Source: Salinispira pacifica (lineage in GTDB: Bacteria > Spirochaetota > Spirochaetia > DSM-27196 > Salinispiraceae). From it: 64,000 nt of DNA. Location: NCBI RefSeq assembly GCF_000507245.1, contig NC_023035.1, positions 2,085,501 to 2,149,500 on the forward strand, given 5' to 3'. The translations under genes were made by a program, and so were the position numbers. This document shows, piece by piece, positions 34,128-42,337 of the stretch (positions within the stretch are counted from its first letter, which is position 1; every line of letters begins with the position of its first letter). The notes below the pieces were generated by a model, which was given only the letters and a program-made list of their open reading frames with translations, did no database searches and had not been told where the DNA came from.

Positions 34128-34865
34128 ATGAACCTTGATGGAAAGGTATGCATTATCACCGGGGGAGCCCGGGGAATCGGACGGAAAATTGTGGAAACCA
34201 TGGCGGAAGCAGGCGCAAAAGCGGTCTACGCCCTGGATATGGCTTTTGACGGCTTTGATGAGGTGACAAAGGCCCTCCCCAATGTGAAAAGCGAGAGTGC
34301 AGATGTAACCAAATCCGATGCGGTAAAAACCGTTGTGGAGAAGATCTGGGAGGCGGAGGGCCGGATCGATGTTCTGGTAAACAATGCCGGAATTACCCGG
34401 GATAATCTGATCCAGAAAATGTCTGATGATGACTGGAATGCGGTTATCAGTGTAAATCTCACCGGCGTGTTTAATCTTACCCGGGAGATCGGTCCCAGAA
34501 TGATGAATCAGGGCAGCGGCTCTATTATCAACATGGCGAGCATTGTGGGCGAAGTGGGCAATGTAGGACAGTCCAATTATGCGGCAACCAAAGGCGGAGT
34601 TATCTCCATGGCAAAAACCTGGGCCAAAGAATTTGCCCGGAAAGGCGCACAGGTACGGTCCAACGCCATTGCTCCGGGATTCATCCGTACTCCCATGACT
34701 GAAAAAATGCCCCAGAAAGTGCTGGACGCCATGGTGGGGAAAACCACTCTTGGAAGGATGGGCGAACCGGAAGATATTGCCAATGCGGCCCTCTTTCTGG
34801 CAAGCGATGCATCCTCCTTCATTACCGGACAGGTGCTCAGCGTGAACGGCGGACTTACCCTCTGA
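34128..34865 (+). CDS. 3-oxoacyl-ACP/3-hydroxyacyl-CoA reductase (FabG-like SDR)
   Basis: 245 residues, short-chain dehydrogenase. Cofactor loop TGGARGIGRKI (about 11-21), NNAGITRDNLIQKM, catalytic Ser in INMASIVGEVGNVGQ and YxxxK (YAATKGG), then the C-terminal FITGQVLSVNGGLTL. Start at 34128 from TAAGGAG eight bases upstream. In this setting it probably oxidises or reduces a 3-hydroxy/3-oxoacyl thioester rather than serving fatty-acid synthesis, as its neighbours are CoA-handling enzymes. It could be the 3-hydroxyacyl-CoA dehydrogenase step feeding the thiolase two genes on. Confidence 0.88.
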   Translation: MNLDGKVCIITGGARGIGRKIVETMAEAGAKAVYALDMAFDGFDEVTKALPNVKSESADVTKSDAVKTVVEKIWEAEGRIDVLVNNAGITRDNLIQKMSDDDWNAVISVNLTGVFNLTREIGPRMMNQGSGSIINMASIVGEVGNVGQSNYAATKGGVISMAKTWAKEFARKGAQVRSNAIAPGFIRTPMTEKMPQKVLDAMVGKTTLGRMGEPEDIANAALFLASDASSFITGQVLSVNGGLTL

Positions 34866-34886
34866 GCCCCGGCCAACAACAACAAT

Positions 34887-34915
34887 TTCAGCCCGGGCTT
34901 CGGCCCGGCGCTGAA
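34887..34915 (+). terminator. Intercistronic UUCG hairpin
   Basis: CCGGGC (34893-34898), TTCG tetraloop, GCCCGG (34903-34908), extended by outer TTCAGC/GCTGAA pairing. Exceptionally stable. No U-tract; it lies just before the ribosome-binding site of the CoA-transferase gene. Confidence 0.65.
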
Positions 34916-34934
34916 GCTACGAGGAAGGTATACT

Positions 34935-36254
34935 ATGGCTGAATGGAAACAGGCATACCAACAAAAACTGCGAAGCATGGAAGATGCAGTTCGTGCACTC
35001 CCGAAAAACGCAGCCATTATTATGGGCATGGCTTCCATGGAAAGTCAGGGATTCATGTCCCAAATTCACAAATTCTCGGACCATTTTGAACACCTCAGAG
35101 TGCTGTCCTGTCTGAATATGAATTCATACGATTTCTGTGAAGATCCCCGGTACGAGGGAACTTTCATGAATGAAAACTGGTTTTTCGGCCCCTCCAACCG
35201 GAAAGCAGCAAAGTTGGGATACAAATTGGTAGACTTCATCCCCAACAACCTGCATCAGGCGGGAACCAATAAATTGGCGGCTCTGAAAGAGGAAGGGGCT
35301 ACCATCGTGTACTGGGGGCCTGTAACTCCCATGCAGGAGAATAGCGGATTTTTCAATCTGGGTGTATCCAATGTCTATGAGGCCGAAGTCATAGATGCAG
35401 CAGATATGGTGATATTTGAGGTTAATCCACAGGTACCCTGGATCCACGGTGACACCCAGGTTCATATCTCCCAGGCTGATATGCTGGTGGAGTTTGAGTC
35501 TGAGATCCCCACAATTCCTGTTCTGGAACCGGGAGAAACCGAGAAGGAGATTGCAAAGCACATTGCAGACCTGATTGAGGACGGAAGCACCCTTCAGATC
35601 GGTATCGGTGGAATTCCCAACGCAGTGGCATCTTTGCTGGAGCATAAGAAAGATCTGGGGATTCACACCGAAATGTTTACCGAAAGCATGATCGATCTGT
35701 TTGAAAGCGGTGCGGTGACCAACGGGAAAAAGACCCTCTGGCCGGGTAAATTCGTATTCACCTTTGCTCTGGGTTCCAAACGGATGTATGAATGGCTCGA
35801 CAATAACCCCTCTGTGCTTGAACTCAGGGGCAGCTATGTTAACGATCCCTACGTGATCGCACAGAACGAAAAAATGATCAGCATTAATACTGCTATCACA
35901 ATAGACCTGACCGGTCAGGTGTGTTCCGAGAGTCTGGGCCCGGTACAGTATTCGGGAACCGGAGGACAGCTGGACACCCACCGGGGCGCTCAGAAGTCGA
36001 AAGGTGGAAAGGGGTTTATCGCCCTCCGCTCCACTGCGAAAAAGGGAACCATTTCCACCATCGTCCCCATGCTTCCTGCGGGATCTGCAGTTACGGTTCC
36101 AAGACAGGACCTGGACTGGGTGGCCACAGAGTTCGGCGCAGTCCATCTGCAGGGCCGCACATCAAGTGAACGGGCGGAGCTTCTCATTTCAATTGCTCAC
36201 CCCGACTTCCGGGAAGAGCTGGAGAAGGAAGCTGCAAAGCTGGGATACTTGTAA
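34935..36254 (+). CDS. Acetyl-CoA hydrolase/CoA-transferase family (Cat1/Cat2-like)
   Basis: 439 residues. The N-terminal half is of the acetyl-CoA hydrolase/transferase type; the second half carries LQIGIGGIPNAVAS, the likely catalytic glutamate in TEMFTESMIDLFESG, and the C-terminal YSGTGGQLDTHRGAQKSKGGKGFIAL and TEFGAVHLQGRTSSERAELLI. These are hallmarks of butyryl-CoA:acetate and 4-hydroxybutyrate CoA-transferases. It would activate an imported acid by moving CoA from acetyl-CoA, sparing ATP. The presence of EFGAV(H)LQG at the end and the intact glycine loop argue for a functional enzyme. GAGGAAGG lies before the ATG. Confidence 0.9.
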   Translation: MAEWKQAYQQKLRSMEDAVRALPKNAAIIMGMASMESQGFMSQIHKFSDHFEHLRVLSCLNMNSYDFCEDPRYEGTFMNENWFFGPSNRKAAKLGYKLVDFIPNNLHQAGTNKLAALKEEGATIVYWGPVTPMQENSGFFNLGVSNVYEAEVIDAADMVIFEVNPQVPWIHGDTQVHISQADMLVEFESEIPTIPVLEPGETEKEIAKHIADLIEDGSTLQIGIGGIPNAVASLLEHKKDLGIHTEMFTESMIDLFESGAVTNGKKTLWPGKFVFTFALGSKRMYEWLDNNPSVLELRGSYVNDPYVIAQNEKMISINTAITIDLTGQVCSESLGPVQYSGTGGQLDTHRGAQKSKGGKGFIALRSTAKKGTISTIVPMLPAGSAVTVPRQDLDWVATEFGAVHLQGRTSSERAELLISIAHPDFREELEKEAAKLGYL

Positions 36255-36326
36255 TACTGATATATTAATACTGATGTATGCGGCACGACGGCTACCTGTC
36301 CGCTGCCGCTTATTTAGGAGAAAACT

Positions 36327-37532
36327 ATGGAAAACGTATATATTGTCGCCGCCAAGCGTACCGCAATCGGCACCTTCGGCGGCAGCTTTAAAAAAACTCC
36401 GGCCACTCAGCTGGCGGCTGAGGCCATACGTGAGGTGATCAAGGATGCGGGGGTTCCTGCAGGAGATCTTGGAGAAGTGATTGTGGGAAATGTTCTCACC
36501 AACGGTCAGGGGATGGGACCTGGACGGCAGGCTTCAATCTATGCCGGGGTGCCGGATCATGTACCCGCCTACACGGTGAATATCCTCTGCGGCAGCGGCA
36601 TGAAAACCATAATGCTCGCTGCGGATAATATCAGACTGGGAGAACACGGCCTTGCGGTTGCGGCCGGAATGGAGAACATGAGCATGGCTCCCTTCACCGT
36701 ACCCTCTTCCGCCCGCTGGGGAAACAAGCTGGGTGCCATGCAGGTAGAGGACAGCCTGATCCAAGACGGACTCACCGATGTCTTTAATAACTACCACATG
36801 GGTGTTACCGCAGAAAATATCGTCCGGAAACATTCCATCAGCAGAGAAGAACAGGATGCATTTGCCGCGGAAAGTCAGCGTCGTGCCGGGGAAGCACGGG
36901 ATTCGGGGCGTTTCAAGGATGAAATTGTTCCGGTTGAAGTGAAAGACCGGCGGAAAACCGTAACGGTGGACACCGATGAGCACATCAGAACCGAAACCAC
37001 CGTGGAAAGTCTTGCGGGTCTGAAGCCCGCCTTCGAAAAAGAGGGTACGGTTACCGCAGGAAATGCCTCCGGGTTGAATGACGGAGGTTCGGCTGTTTTA
37101 CTGGCTTCCGAATCCGCAGTGAAGAAATACGGGCTGAAACCCATGGCTCAGCTCATTGCCACAAGCCAGGCTGCCCTTGATCCCTCCATTATGGGGCTCG
37201 CCCCTGCGCCGGCTGTCACAAAGGTGCTGGAAAAAGCAGGAATGTCTCTGAAAGAAATGGAGCTCATCGAGCTGAATGAGGCCTTTGCAGCCCAGAGCCT
37301 GGGCGTACTGAAGGAGCTCAGCGCCGATCATGAAGTGAGCATGGAATGGCTCAAAGAGCGAACCAATGTAAACGGCGGCGCCATCGCCCTTGGACATCCC
37401 CTTGGGGCAAGCGGAAACCGGATTACCGTCACTCTCCTTCATGAAATGAAAAAACGGGGGCTGAAATACGGTCTTGCCTCGCTGTGTATCGGCGGGGGAA
37501 TGGCAACTGCCCTCATTGTAAAGATGCTGTAA
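36327..37532 (+). CDS. Acetyl-CoA C-acyltransferase (thiolase)
   Basis: 401 residues. Nucleophilic cysteine in NILCGSGMKTIMLAA (about C89), NVNGGAIALGHPLGASGNRI with the catalytic histidine, and the second catalytic cysteine in LASLCIGGGMATALIV. Biosynthetic/degradative thiolase II family, which cleaves 3-oxoacyl-CoA (for example acetoacetyl-CoA) to acetyl-CoA or runs in reverse. With FabG-like and CoA-transferase neighbours it makes a short beta-oxidation end segment. GGAG lies seven bases before the ATG. Confidence 0.95.
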   Translation: MENVYIVAAKRTAIGTFGGSFKKTPATQLAAEAIREVIKDAGVPAGDLGEVIVGNVLTNGQGMGPGRQASIYAGVPDHVPAYTVNILCGSGMKTIMLAADNIRLGEHGLAVAAGMENMSMAPFTVPSSARWGNKLGAMQVEDSLIQDGLTDVFNNYHMGVTAENIVRKHSISREEQDAFAAESQRRAGEARDSGRFKDEIVPVEVKDRRKTVTVDTDEHIRTETTVESLAGLKPAFEKEGTVTAGNASGLNDGGSAVLLASESAVKKYGLKPMAQLIATSQAALDPSIMGLAPAPAVTKVLEKAGMSLKEMELIELNEAFAAQSLGVLKELSADHEVSMEWLKERTNVNGGAIALGHPLGASGNRITVTLLHEMKKRGLKYGLASLCIGGGMATALIVKML

Positions 37533-37537
37533 TTACC

Positions 37538-37585
37538 GTCCGGGTATTGCTCACATGCGAGTGCCGTACCGAGGGATACCCGGAC
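37538..37585 (+). terminator. Large intercistronic inverted repeat
   Basis: Perfect 10-bp arms GTCCGGGTAT (37538-37547) and ATACCCGGAC (37576-37585) enclose 28 bases. It directly follows the thiolase stop codon; there is no U-tract. Third or fourth such structure in this cluster. Confidence 0.65.
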
Positions 37586-37605
37586 CAGGACAGGAGAATA
37601 TCAAC

Positions 37606-38400
37606 ATGGAAAACCAAGCTTTGCTGAAATCCAGAACCATTACCATACTGGGAACACCAATTCGGGTACGCATCAGCGGCTCCTCTGTGAAGAACCCCCT
37701 ACCCCCCCTGATACTTATTCACGGAAATACCGGGAGCGGACGCTGGTTTGAAAAAGTGCTGGGAAAATATCCCGGCCTTACCCTGGCTCCGGATCTGCCC
37801 AACTTCGGTGAATCCGGCCATATAGAAGAATGGAGCGTTCCCGACTATTCACGGTGGCTTGGTTTTATTGCCGATTATTTTGACTGTGATTCCTTTATTC
37901 TTCTGGGACACAGTTTCGGCGGGGCGGTGGCAATGGATTTTGCCACCGCCCACCCTGAAAGGGTGGACAGACTTTTCCTGGTGGATTCTTCGCCGGTTGG
38001 CGGGCTTGTCACCCCCGGGGAACATTATCCGGTGATCGAGCAGTATAAAACAAACCGGGATCTGCTGGCCCAGGCACTGAGGGCGGTAGTCCCCACGTTG
38101 AAGGACGAAACCCTGTTTCAGAAACTTGTGGATGATGCAGCAGCCATGAAACCCGAAAGTTTTACCGGTCACGCCGACACGTTGGCAAAGGCGGATTATC
38201 GGGATGCTGCTTCACAATACAAAGGGCCGGTGCATGTGTTATACGGCGAACATGATGTTCTTATCGACGATCAGAAAGCCGAAGAAACTGCAAAAGCATT
38301 CTCCGCCACCCTTGATAAAATTTACGGATGCGGCCACAGTCCTATGGTTGAATTACCGGATAAATTCTGGAACATTGTAGCGGGCTATTTACAGATCTGA
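37606..38400 (+). CDS. Alpha/beta hydrolase
   Basis: 264 residues from the ATG at 37606 (AGGAG nine bases upstream; 37555 is a less likely start). Oxyanion loop ILIHGNTGSGRWFE, nucleophile elbow LLGHSFGGAVAMDFA (Ser about 107), acid in YGEHDVLIDDQ and His in GCGHSPMVELP complete the triad. No signal peptide, so cytosolic. In this cluster it may hydrolyse an ester or thioester, or split a C-C bond as the meta-cleavage hydrolases do; the sequence alone cannot decide. Confidence 0.85.
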   Translation: MENQALLKSRTITILGTPIRVRISGSSVKNPLPPLILIHGNTGSGRWFEKVLGKYPGLTLAPDLPNFGESGHIEEWSVPDYSRWLGFIADYFDCDSFILLGHSFGGAVAMDFATAHPERVDRLFLVDSSPVGGLVTPGEHYPVIEQYKTNRDLLAQALRAVVPTLKDETLFQKLVDDAAAMKPESFTGHADTLAKADYRDAASQYKGPVHVLYGEHDVLIDDQKAEETAKAFSATLDKIYGCGHSPMVELPDKFWNIVAGYLQI

Positions 38401-38431
38401 CCCGTCCAACGCTGCATCACGAGGTAAACGA

Positions 38432-39550
38432 ATGGCAAAAAACACCAAAATAAAATTACGGGACGCTGCATTAAACCTGTTCTCCAACCAATGGTTTGAA
38501 ACGGTCTCCATAGCTGAAATTTGCAGACAGGCAGCTGTCTCAAATGGTGTTTTTTACCGCTATTATCCCAATAAAGCAGCCCTGGTGAAGGACCTGCTGG
38601 ATGAATTCCTGGCACAGTTCAGAGATGAGCTTCTGGATGTGCGGGGCGATACCATTGAATTACGCCTTGAGAATCTCATCGCAACCATTTACCGGGCCGG
38701 TGAAGAGCACAGTAAGCAGGTTACCGTGTTCAGAGAGGGCCAATACCGCTTTCCTGAGTATGAGGAACAACTGCGGAGCATTTATATGCAGTGCTGCAAA
38801 CTGGTGTATGAGAGGGATGTGAGCGAGGCCGAGTACCTGTACATTATATCGGGTCTGCGTTTCTGCTCAACCCGGGCTCTCTATGACGGTGTACCCCGGG
38901 ATCCGGATCTCATCCGGAAATTCATACTGAATGGAATATTCTCCGACCTTGCCGAACACAAACCCAGTATCGAGATTCCGGAAAAGTTTGCGGAGGTGGA
39001 AGATTCGTATCCGGAAGACAGCAGGGAACGCCTTATCCAGACCGGAATGAAACTGATCGGCAGCAGAGGATATCACGATATCGGTGTGGCGGACATCGTC
39101 AGGGTATCAGGTCTTGCAGTTGGAACCTTCTACACCTATTTCGACAGCAAGGAACAGTTCTTCTCTATTATTATTGACCAGATCGGCAAGCAGACCAGAC
39201 ATTATCTGAGCCGTCAGGCAATGACCCATGGAAACCGTCTGGAGCAGGAGATCTACGGTGTCTGGCACTTCCTTTCCTTTTTCAATGTTCATACAGAATA
39301 TTACAGCATTGTACGGGAAGCGGAATTTGTGGGCAAACCATGGGTGAGGGAATACTATAACGCCTTCGAGGAAGGGTATATGCAGAATCTGACCCTTTTT
39401 CCCAGCGAGCAGCGTCGTATAGCTGCAAATTTCCTCATGGGACTTTCCCATTATGTGGGCATCGAAGCCCTTCTCAATAAACGAATTATTAATATCCCCG
39501 GTTTTATTTCCGAACTTTCAAATCTTTTATGCAAAGGAGTCGACTCATGA
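38432..39550 (+). CDS. Regulator with two TetR-type DNA-binding domains
   Basis: 372 residues. HTH 1 (about 5-55): LRDAALNLFSNQWFETVSIAEICRQAAVSNGVFYRYYPNKAALVKDLL. HTH 2 (about 200-250): RERLIQTGMKLIGSRGYHDIGVADIVRVSGLAVGTFYTYFDSKEQFFSII. Each is followed by a helical segment, so the protein looks like two TetR units in tandem; a single TetR protein is about 200 residues. Normal TetR repressors dimerise to bind a palindrome; this one might do so within one chain. It overlaps the following KASIII-like start (ATGA). The inverted repeat at 28323 is a plausible target. Confidence 0.85.
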   Translation: MAKNTKIKLRDAALNLFSNQWFETVSIAEICRQAAVSNGVFYRYYPNKAALVKDLLDEFLAQFRDELLDVRGDTIELRLENLIATIYRAGEEHSKQVTVFREGQYRFPEYEEQLRSIYMQCCKLVYERDVSEAEYLYIISGLRFCSTRALYDGVPRDPDLIRKFILNGIFSDLAEHKPSIEIPEKFAEVEDSYPEDSRERLIQTGMKLIGSRGYHDIGVADIVRVSGLAVGTFYTYFDSKEQFFSIIIDQIGKQTRHYLSRQAMTHGNRLEQEIYGVWHFLSFFNVHTEYYSIVREAEFVGKPWVREYYNAFEEGYMQNLTLFPSEQRRIAANFLMGLSHYVGIEALLNKRIINIPGFISELSNLLCKGVDS

Positions 39551-40545
39551 AAATAGTATCCACCGGACTGTACGCGCCGGGCGAAGCAATTGACAATAAC
39601 GAACTTATGAAACTGGCACACATAGAATTTGATGCATCACGCACCGAAGAAAAGCTGGGCATCCGTCAGAGACACATAGCACATTTGAGGGGTATGGATG
39701 AAACCTCGGCGGATTTCGCCGAGAAGGCCGCCCGGGAAGCAATCAAAGAATCCGGGATAGACCCCGAAGAGATCGGTCTGTTTATTGTGGCCAGCGACAC
39801 CCCGGAATACATCTCCCCTGCAACCAGCATGATTGTTCAGGGACGGATCCAGGGCGGACAGCGCTATACCGGCACCTACGATGTAAATGCAAGCTGTTCA
39901 AGTTTTGTCGCTGCATTCAACAACGCCAGCGCATTGCTGAAAGCCGACCCGGAAATCCGTTATGCCTGTGTTATCGGCCTGTATAATATGCCTGCTTTTG
40001 TTCGGGAAAAGGACGTATTCGGATATTCCATTTTTGCCGACGGCGCCGCTGCCTTTATTCTGGAGAATACCGGTGAAACCGATGACCGCTACCTTGGAGG
40101 GAAGCTACTCTCCGACGGAACCCAGTGGAATTATGTGGGGGTATATTCCGGAGGCACCCGGCAGCCGGTGACCAAAGAGCGGCTGGATTCCGGAGAATAC
40201 GGCCTCCAGCTGCTCCAGCGTCTTCCCGGCGACAGGAACGTGAAGCTTTGGCCTGAGGTGGTGGATGCTCTCCTGAAGAAAGTTTCCCTGGAACGAAACG
40301 ACATAGATCATTTCCTGTTTACCCAGATCAACCGTTCGGTAATCCACCAGGTAATGGAAATTCTGGGTCAGGACCTGAGCAAAACCACCACGGTAATGGA
40401 CCGCTACGGCTACACCGGCAGTGCATGCATTCCCATGGCCTTTCATGAAGCAGTGAAAGAAGGGCGGATCAAGAGAGGGGACAGAGTCCTTGCAGTGGCT
40501 TCAGGCGCAGGTCTGGCGGTTGCGTCCTCCGCATTTATCTACTGA
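39547..40545 (+). CDS. Second KASIII-like protein, degenerate catalytic triad
   Basis: 332 residues from the ATG at 39547 (AAGGAG seven bases upstream, inside the end of the TetR gene; ATGA overlap). FabH-like: KIVSTGLYAPGEAIDNNEL, VASDTPEYISPATSMIVQGRI, cysteine C117 in DVNASCSSFVAAF. The catalytic His block reads LFTQINRSVI, with T259 where His is expected, and the YGN asparagine is Y289 (DRYGYTGSACIP). A triad Cys-Thr-Tyr should not decarboxylate malonyl thioesters, so it likely performs acyl transfer, a different condensation, or partners the first KASIII-like protein. Last gene of the cluster. Confidence 0.8.
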   Translation: MKIVSTGLYAPGEAIDNNELMKLAHIEFDASRTEEKLGIRQRHIAHLRGMDETSADFAEKAAREAIKESGIDPEEIGLFIVASDTPEYISPATSMIVQGRIQGGQRYTGTYDVNASCSSFVAAFNNASALLKADPEIRYACVIGLYNMPAFVREKDVFGYSIFADGAAAFILENTGETDDRYLGGKLLSDGTQWNYVGVYSGGTRQPVTKERLDSGEYGLQLLQRLPGDRNVKLWPEVVDALLKKVSLERNDIDHFLFTQINRSVIHQVMEILGQDLSKTTTVMDRYGYTGSACIPMAFHEAVKEGRIKRGDRVLAVASGAGLAVASSAFIY

Positions 40546-40616
40546 CCTGCATGTATCTACTGATCAGCATTCATCAGCTGAACAATAGTCCAACCGAAGG
40601 ATTTTTGTGAGGGCGG

Positions 40617-41552
40617 CTAATCGGCGATCCGGTAGCCGCCGTCATGGTCTTCACAAATAATAAAACCTTCCCGTTCAAGTTCCCGGAGACTGGACTCTAT
40701 TCTTTCCCTGCCGTGTCCGTATGTGCCAAGATGTGTAGAAACGTGGGATATTATGCCTTCCTGAAGGGTCGGACCGTTTTCGTTCAGGAAGTGGAGTATT
40801 CCCGAGCGCAGCTGACGCAGAGAACCTTCAAAGGGGCTCTGTCGGGTGTAGTGGGCACTTCTCCGGTTGGCATTGCCCTGCTTTCTCTTCAGCTCCACCC
40901 CGAAGTCCATGAGAGCCCAGTACCAAACCCTGGGATTCTCCCTGAACAGGGTTTGCTCAATTACGGGCATAATTTCCCGGTCATGAACCTTGTTATCCGA
41001 ACCGGGGTGTGATTCTGCAAAACCGGAGGCTGGTTCCTTTAAACCATATGTGTTCCCCGGAGGGCCGGCGGCCCCGCCATCCTGTTCCTGAAAAAACTCA
41101 TGAATCATCACCCTGCGGATATTGGTCTCAATAAACACAACAGGAAGGTTAAAGGCAAAGGCGCTGATGGAACCTGCGGTGTTGGGCCCGATTCCCGGCA
41201 GCTTCCTTAACTCGTCGGGATCGGCGGGAAGGCGGCCGGCATAATCCCGGCACAGCATTCGTGCGGCCTCCCGCATGAACTTGGCCCGTCGGTTGTAGCC
41301 CAGCCCCTTCCAGTTGGACAGCAGTTCCGGCAACGGCGCCTCCGCAAGAGACCGGAAATCCGGGTACAGCTTGAGGAATTTTTCATAGTACTCTTTGACC
41401 CTGGCTACCTGGGTCTGCTGAAGCATCAGTTCTGAGAGAAAGATGCTGTAGGGGGAAGTATCCTCACGCCAGGGCATTTGCCTGCCCTGCTCATGGTAAA
41501 GTTCCAGAATACGGTTTTGAAAATCCTGGATCTCGCTATTTTGTAATTCCAT
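40617..41552 (-). CDS. mutY: MutY-like adenine glycosylase lacking the Fe-S cluster
   Basis: 311 residues. HhH-GPD glycosylase: catalytic E41 in FLSELMLQQTQVARV, LSNWKGLGYNRRA, LPGIGPNTAGSI hairpin. The position of the catalytic Asp (E. coli PILDGNVKRV) is E142 (FIETNIRRV). After MDFGVELKRKQGNANRR, the four cysteines of the usual C-terminal 4Fe-4S loop are absent. In place of the NUDIX-like domain of classical MutY, the last 90 residues look like a winged helix (LQEGIISHVSTHLGTYGHGRERIESSLRELEREGFI). Fe-S-free MutY relatives are known in several bacteria. An acidic/Gly insert lies at about 153-195. Function is probably A:8-oxoG repair, but this is an inference. Confidence 0.8.
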   Translation of the reverse strand: MELQNSEIQDFQNRILELYHEQGRQMPWREDTSPYSIFLSELMLQQTQVARVKEYYEKFLKLYPDFRSLAEAPLPELLSNWKGLGYNRRAKFMREAARMLCRDYAGRLPADPDELRKLPGIGPNTAGSISAFAFNLPVVFIETNIRRVMIHEFFQEQDGGAAGPPGNTYGLKEPASGFAESHPGSDNKVHDREIMPVIEQTLFRENPRVWYWALMDFGVELKRKQGNANRRSAHYTRQSPFEGSLRQLRSGILHFLNENGPTLQEGIISHVSTHLGTYGHGRERIESSLRELEREGFIICEDHDGGYRIAD

Positions 41553-41591
41553 TGTCGGTTATTCCATGGTTGTCCGGTGCATCCGGAGAAA

Positions 41592-42329
41592 TTATCCAGC
41601 GGCCTGCAGCAGTCCCGCCTCTTCAAGCTGCTCCAAAAGAAGCCGGGCCGAGAAATCTTTCATTCCTCCGGGAAACAGCACATGAGCGCCTGAAAACAGC
41701 TGCTCCAACTCCCCGGGGATGTGGTGGGGCACACCCACTACAGTCATCCCGGCCCGCAGTCCCGCCTCCACCCCGTACTGACTGTCCTCAATAACCAGGC
41801 AGTTTTCTGCGGGTACGCCCAGCAGGGATGCGGTATGCTGAAACAGCATGGGATGAGGCTTGCTTTCCGAAACTGAATCGCCGGAACAGCGCAGATCAAA
41901 GAGTCCGGTTTCACCGATGCACTCCAGGGTGGTATCGATAATTGCCGGACTGGATGCGGAAGCGATGGCCCTGGGCAGACCGCGGCGTTTCATTTCCCGG
42001 GCGAAGGCAACCATTTCAGGGTACGCTCTGGATTCTGTGGCGGCGATTTTCAGAAACTCCCGGTTTTTCTCTTCCAGCAGATCCTGGAAGCTCCCTCGAA
42101 GCCCCTTGTGGGCCATGAGCTCCCGCACAAAGGCCGCACCGCCCTTCCCCACAATATGGACCCATTCATCCGGGGTGAGTTCGATTCCCTTTCTCCTCAG
42201 CCAGCTCTTGTCCGCTTCATGCCACAGGGGTTCGGAATCCACAAGGGTGCCGTCCATATCGAACAGTACCGCCTGAATCGGTTCGGCGGACGTTTTTCGG
42301 TTTTTCAGATTTTCGGAAACGATGTGCAT
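41592..42329 (-). CDS. HAD-family phosphatase (beta-phosphoglucomutase-like subfamily)
   Basis: About 245 residues from the ATG at 42329; a GTG at 42335 is also possible and an in-frame start at 42407 lies inside trpS. HAD motif I AVLFDMDGTLVDSEP with the nucleophilic Asp, cap region with GGAAFVRELMAHKG, motif II PRAIASASSPAI, motif III lysine in SESKPHPMLF and motif IV LVIEDSQYGVEAGLRAGM. Sugar-phosphate phosphatase or mutase; the motif pattern resembles 2-deoxyglucose-6-phosphatase and beta-phosphoglucomutase. It follows trpS by eight bases and is probably co-transcribed. Confidence 0.88.
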   Translation of the reverse strand: MHIVSENLKNRKTSAEPIQAVLFDMDGTLVDSEPLWHEADKSWLRRKGIELTPDEWVHIVGKGGAAFVRELMAHKGLRGSFQDLLEEKNREFLKIAATESRAYPEMVAFAREMKRRGLPRAIASASSPAIIDTTLECIGETGLFDLRCSGDSVSESKPHPMLFQHTASLLGVPAENCLVIEDSQYGVEAGLRAGMTVVGVPHHIPGELEQLFSGAHVLFPGGMKDFSARLLLEQLEEAGLLQAAG

Positions 42330-42337
42330 CTCCACTT

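Noticed and set aside
35124-36146. 340-residue minus-strand frame
   Set aside because: Antisense to the CoA-transferase gene, which is complete and conserved.
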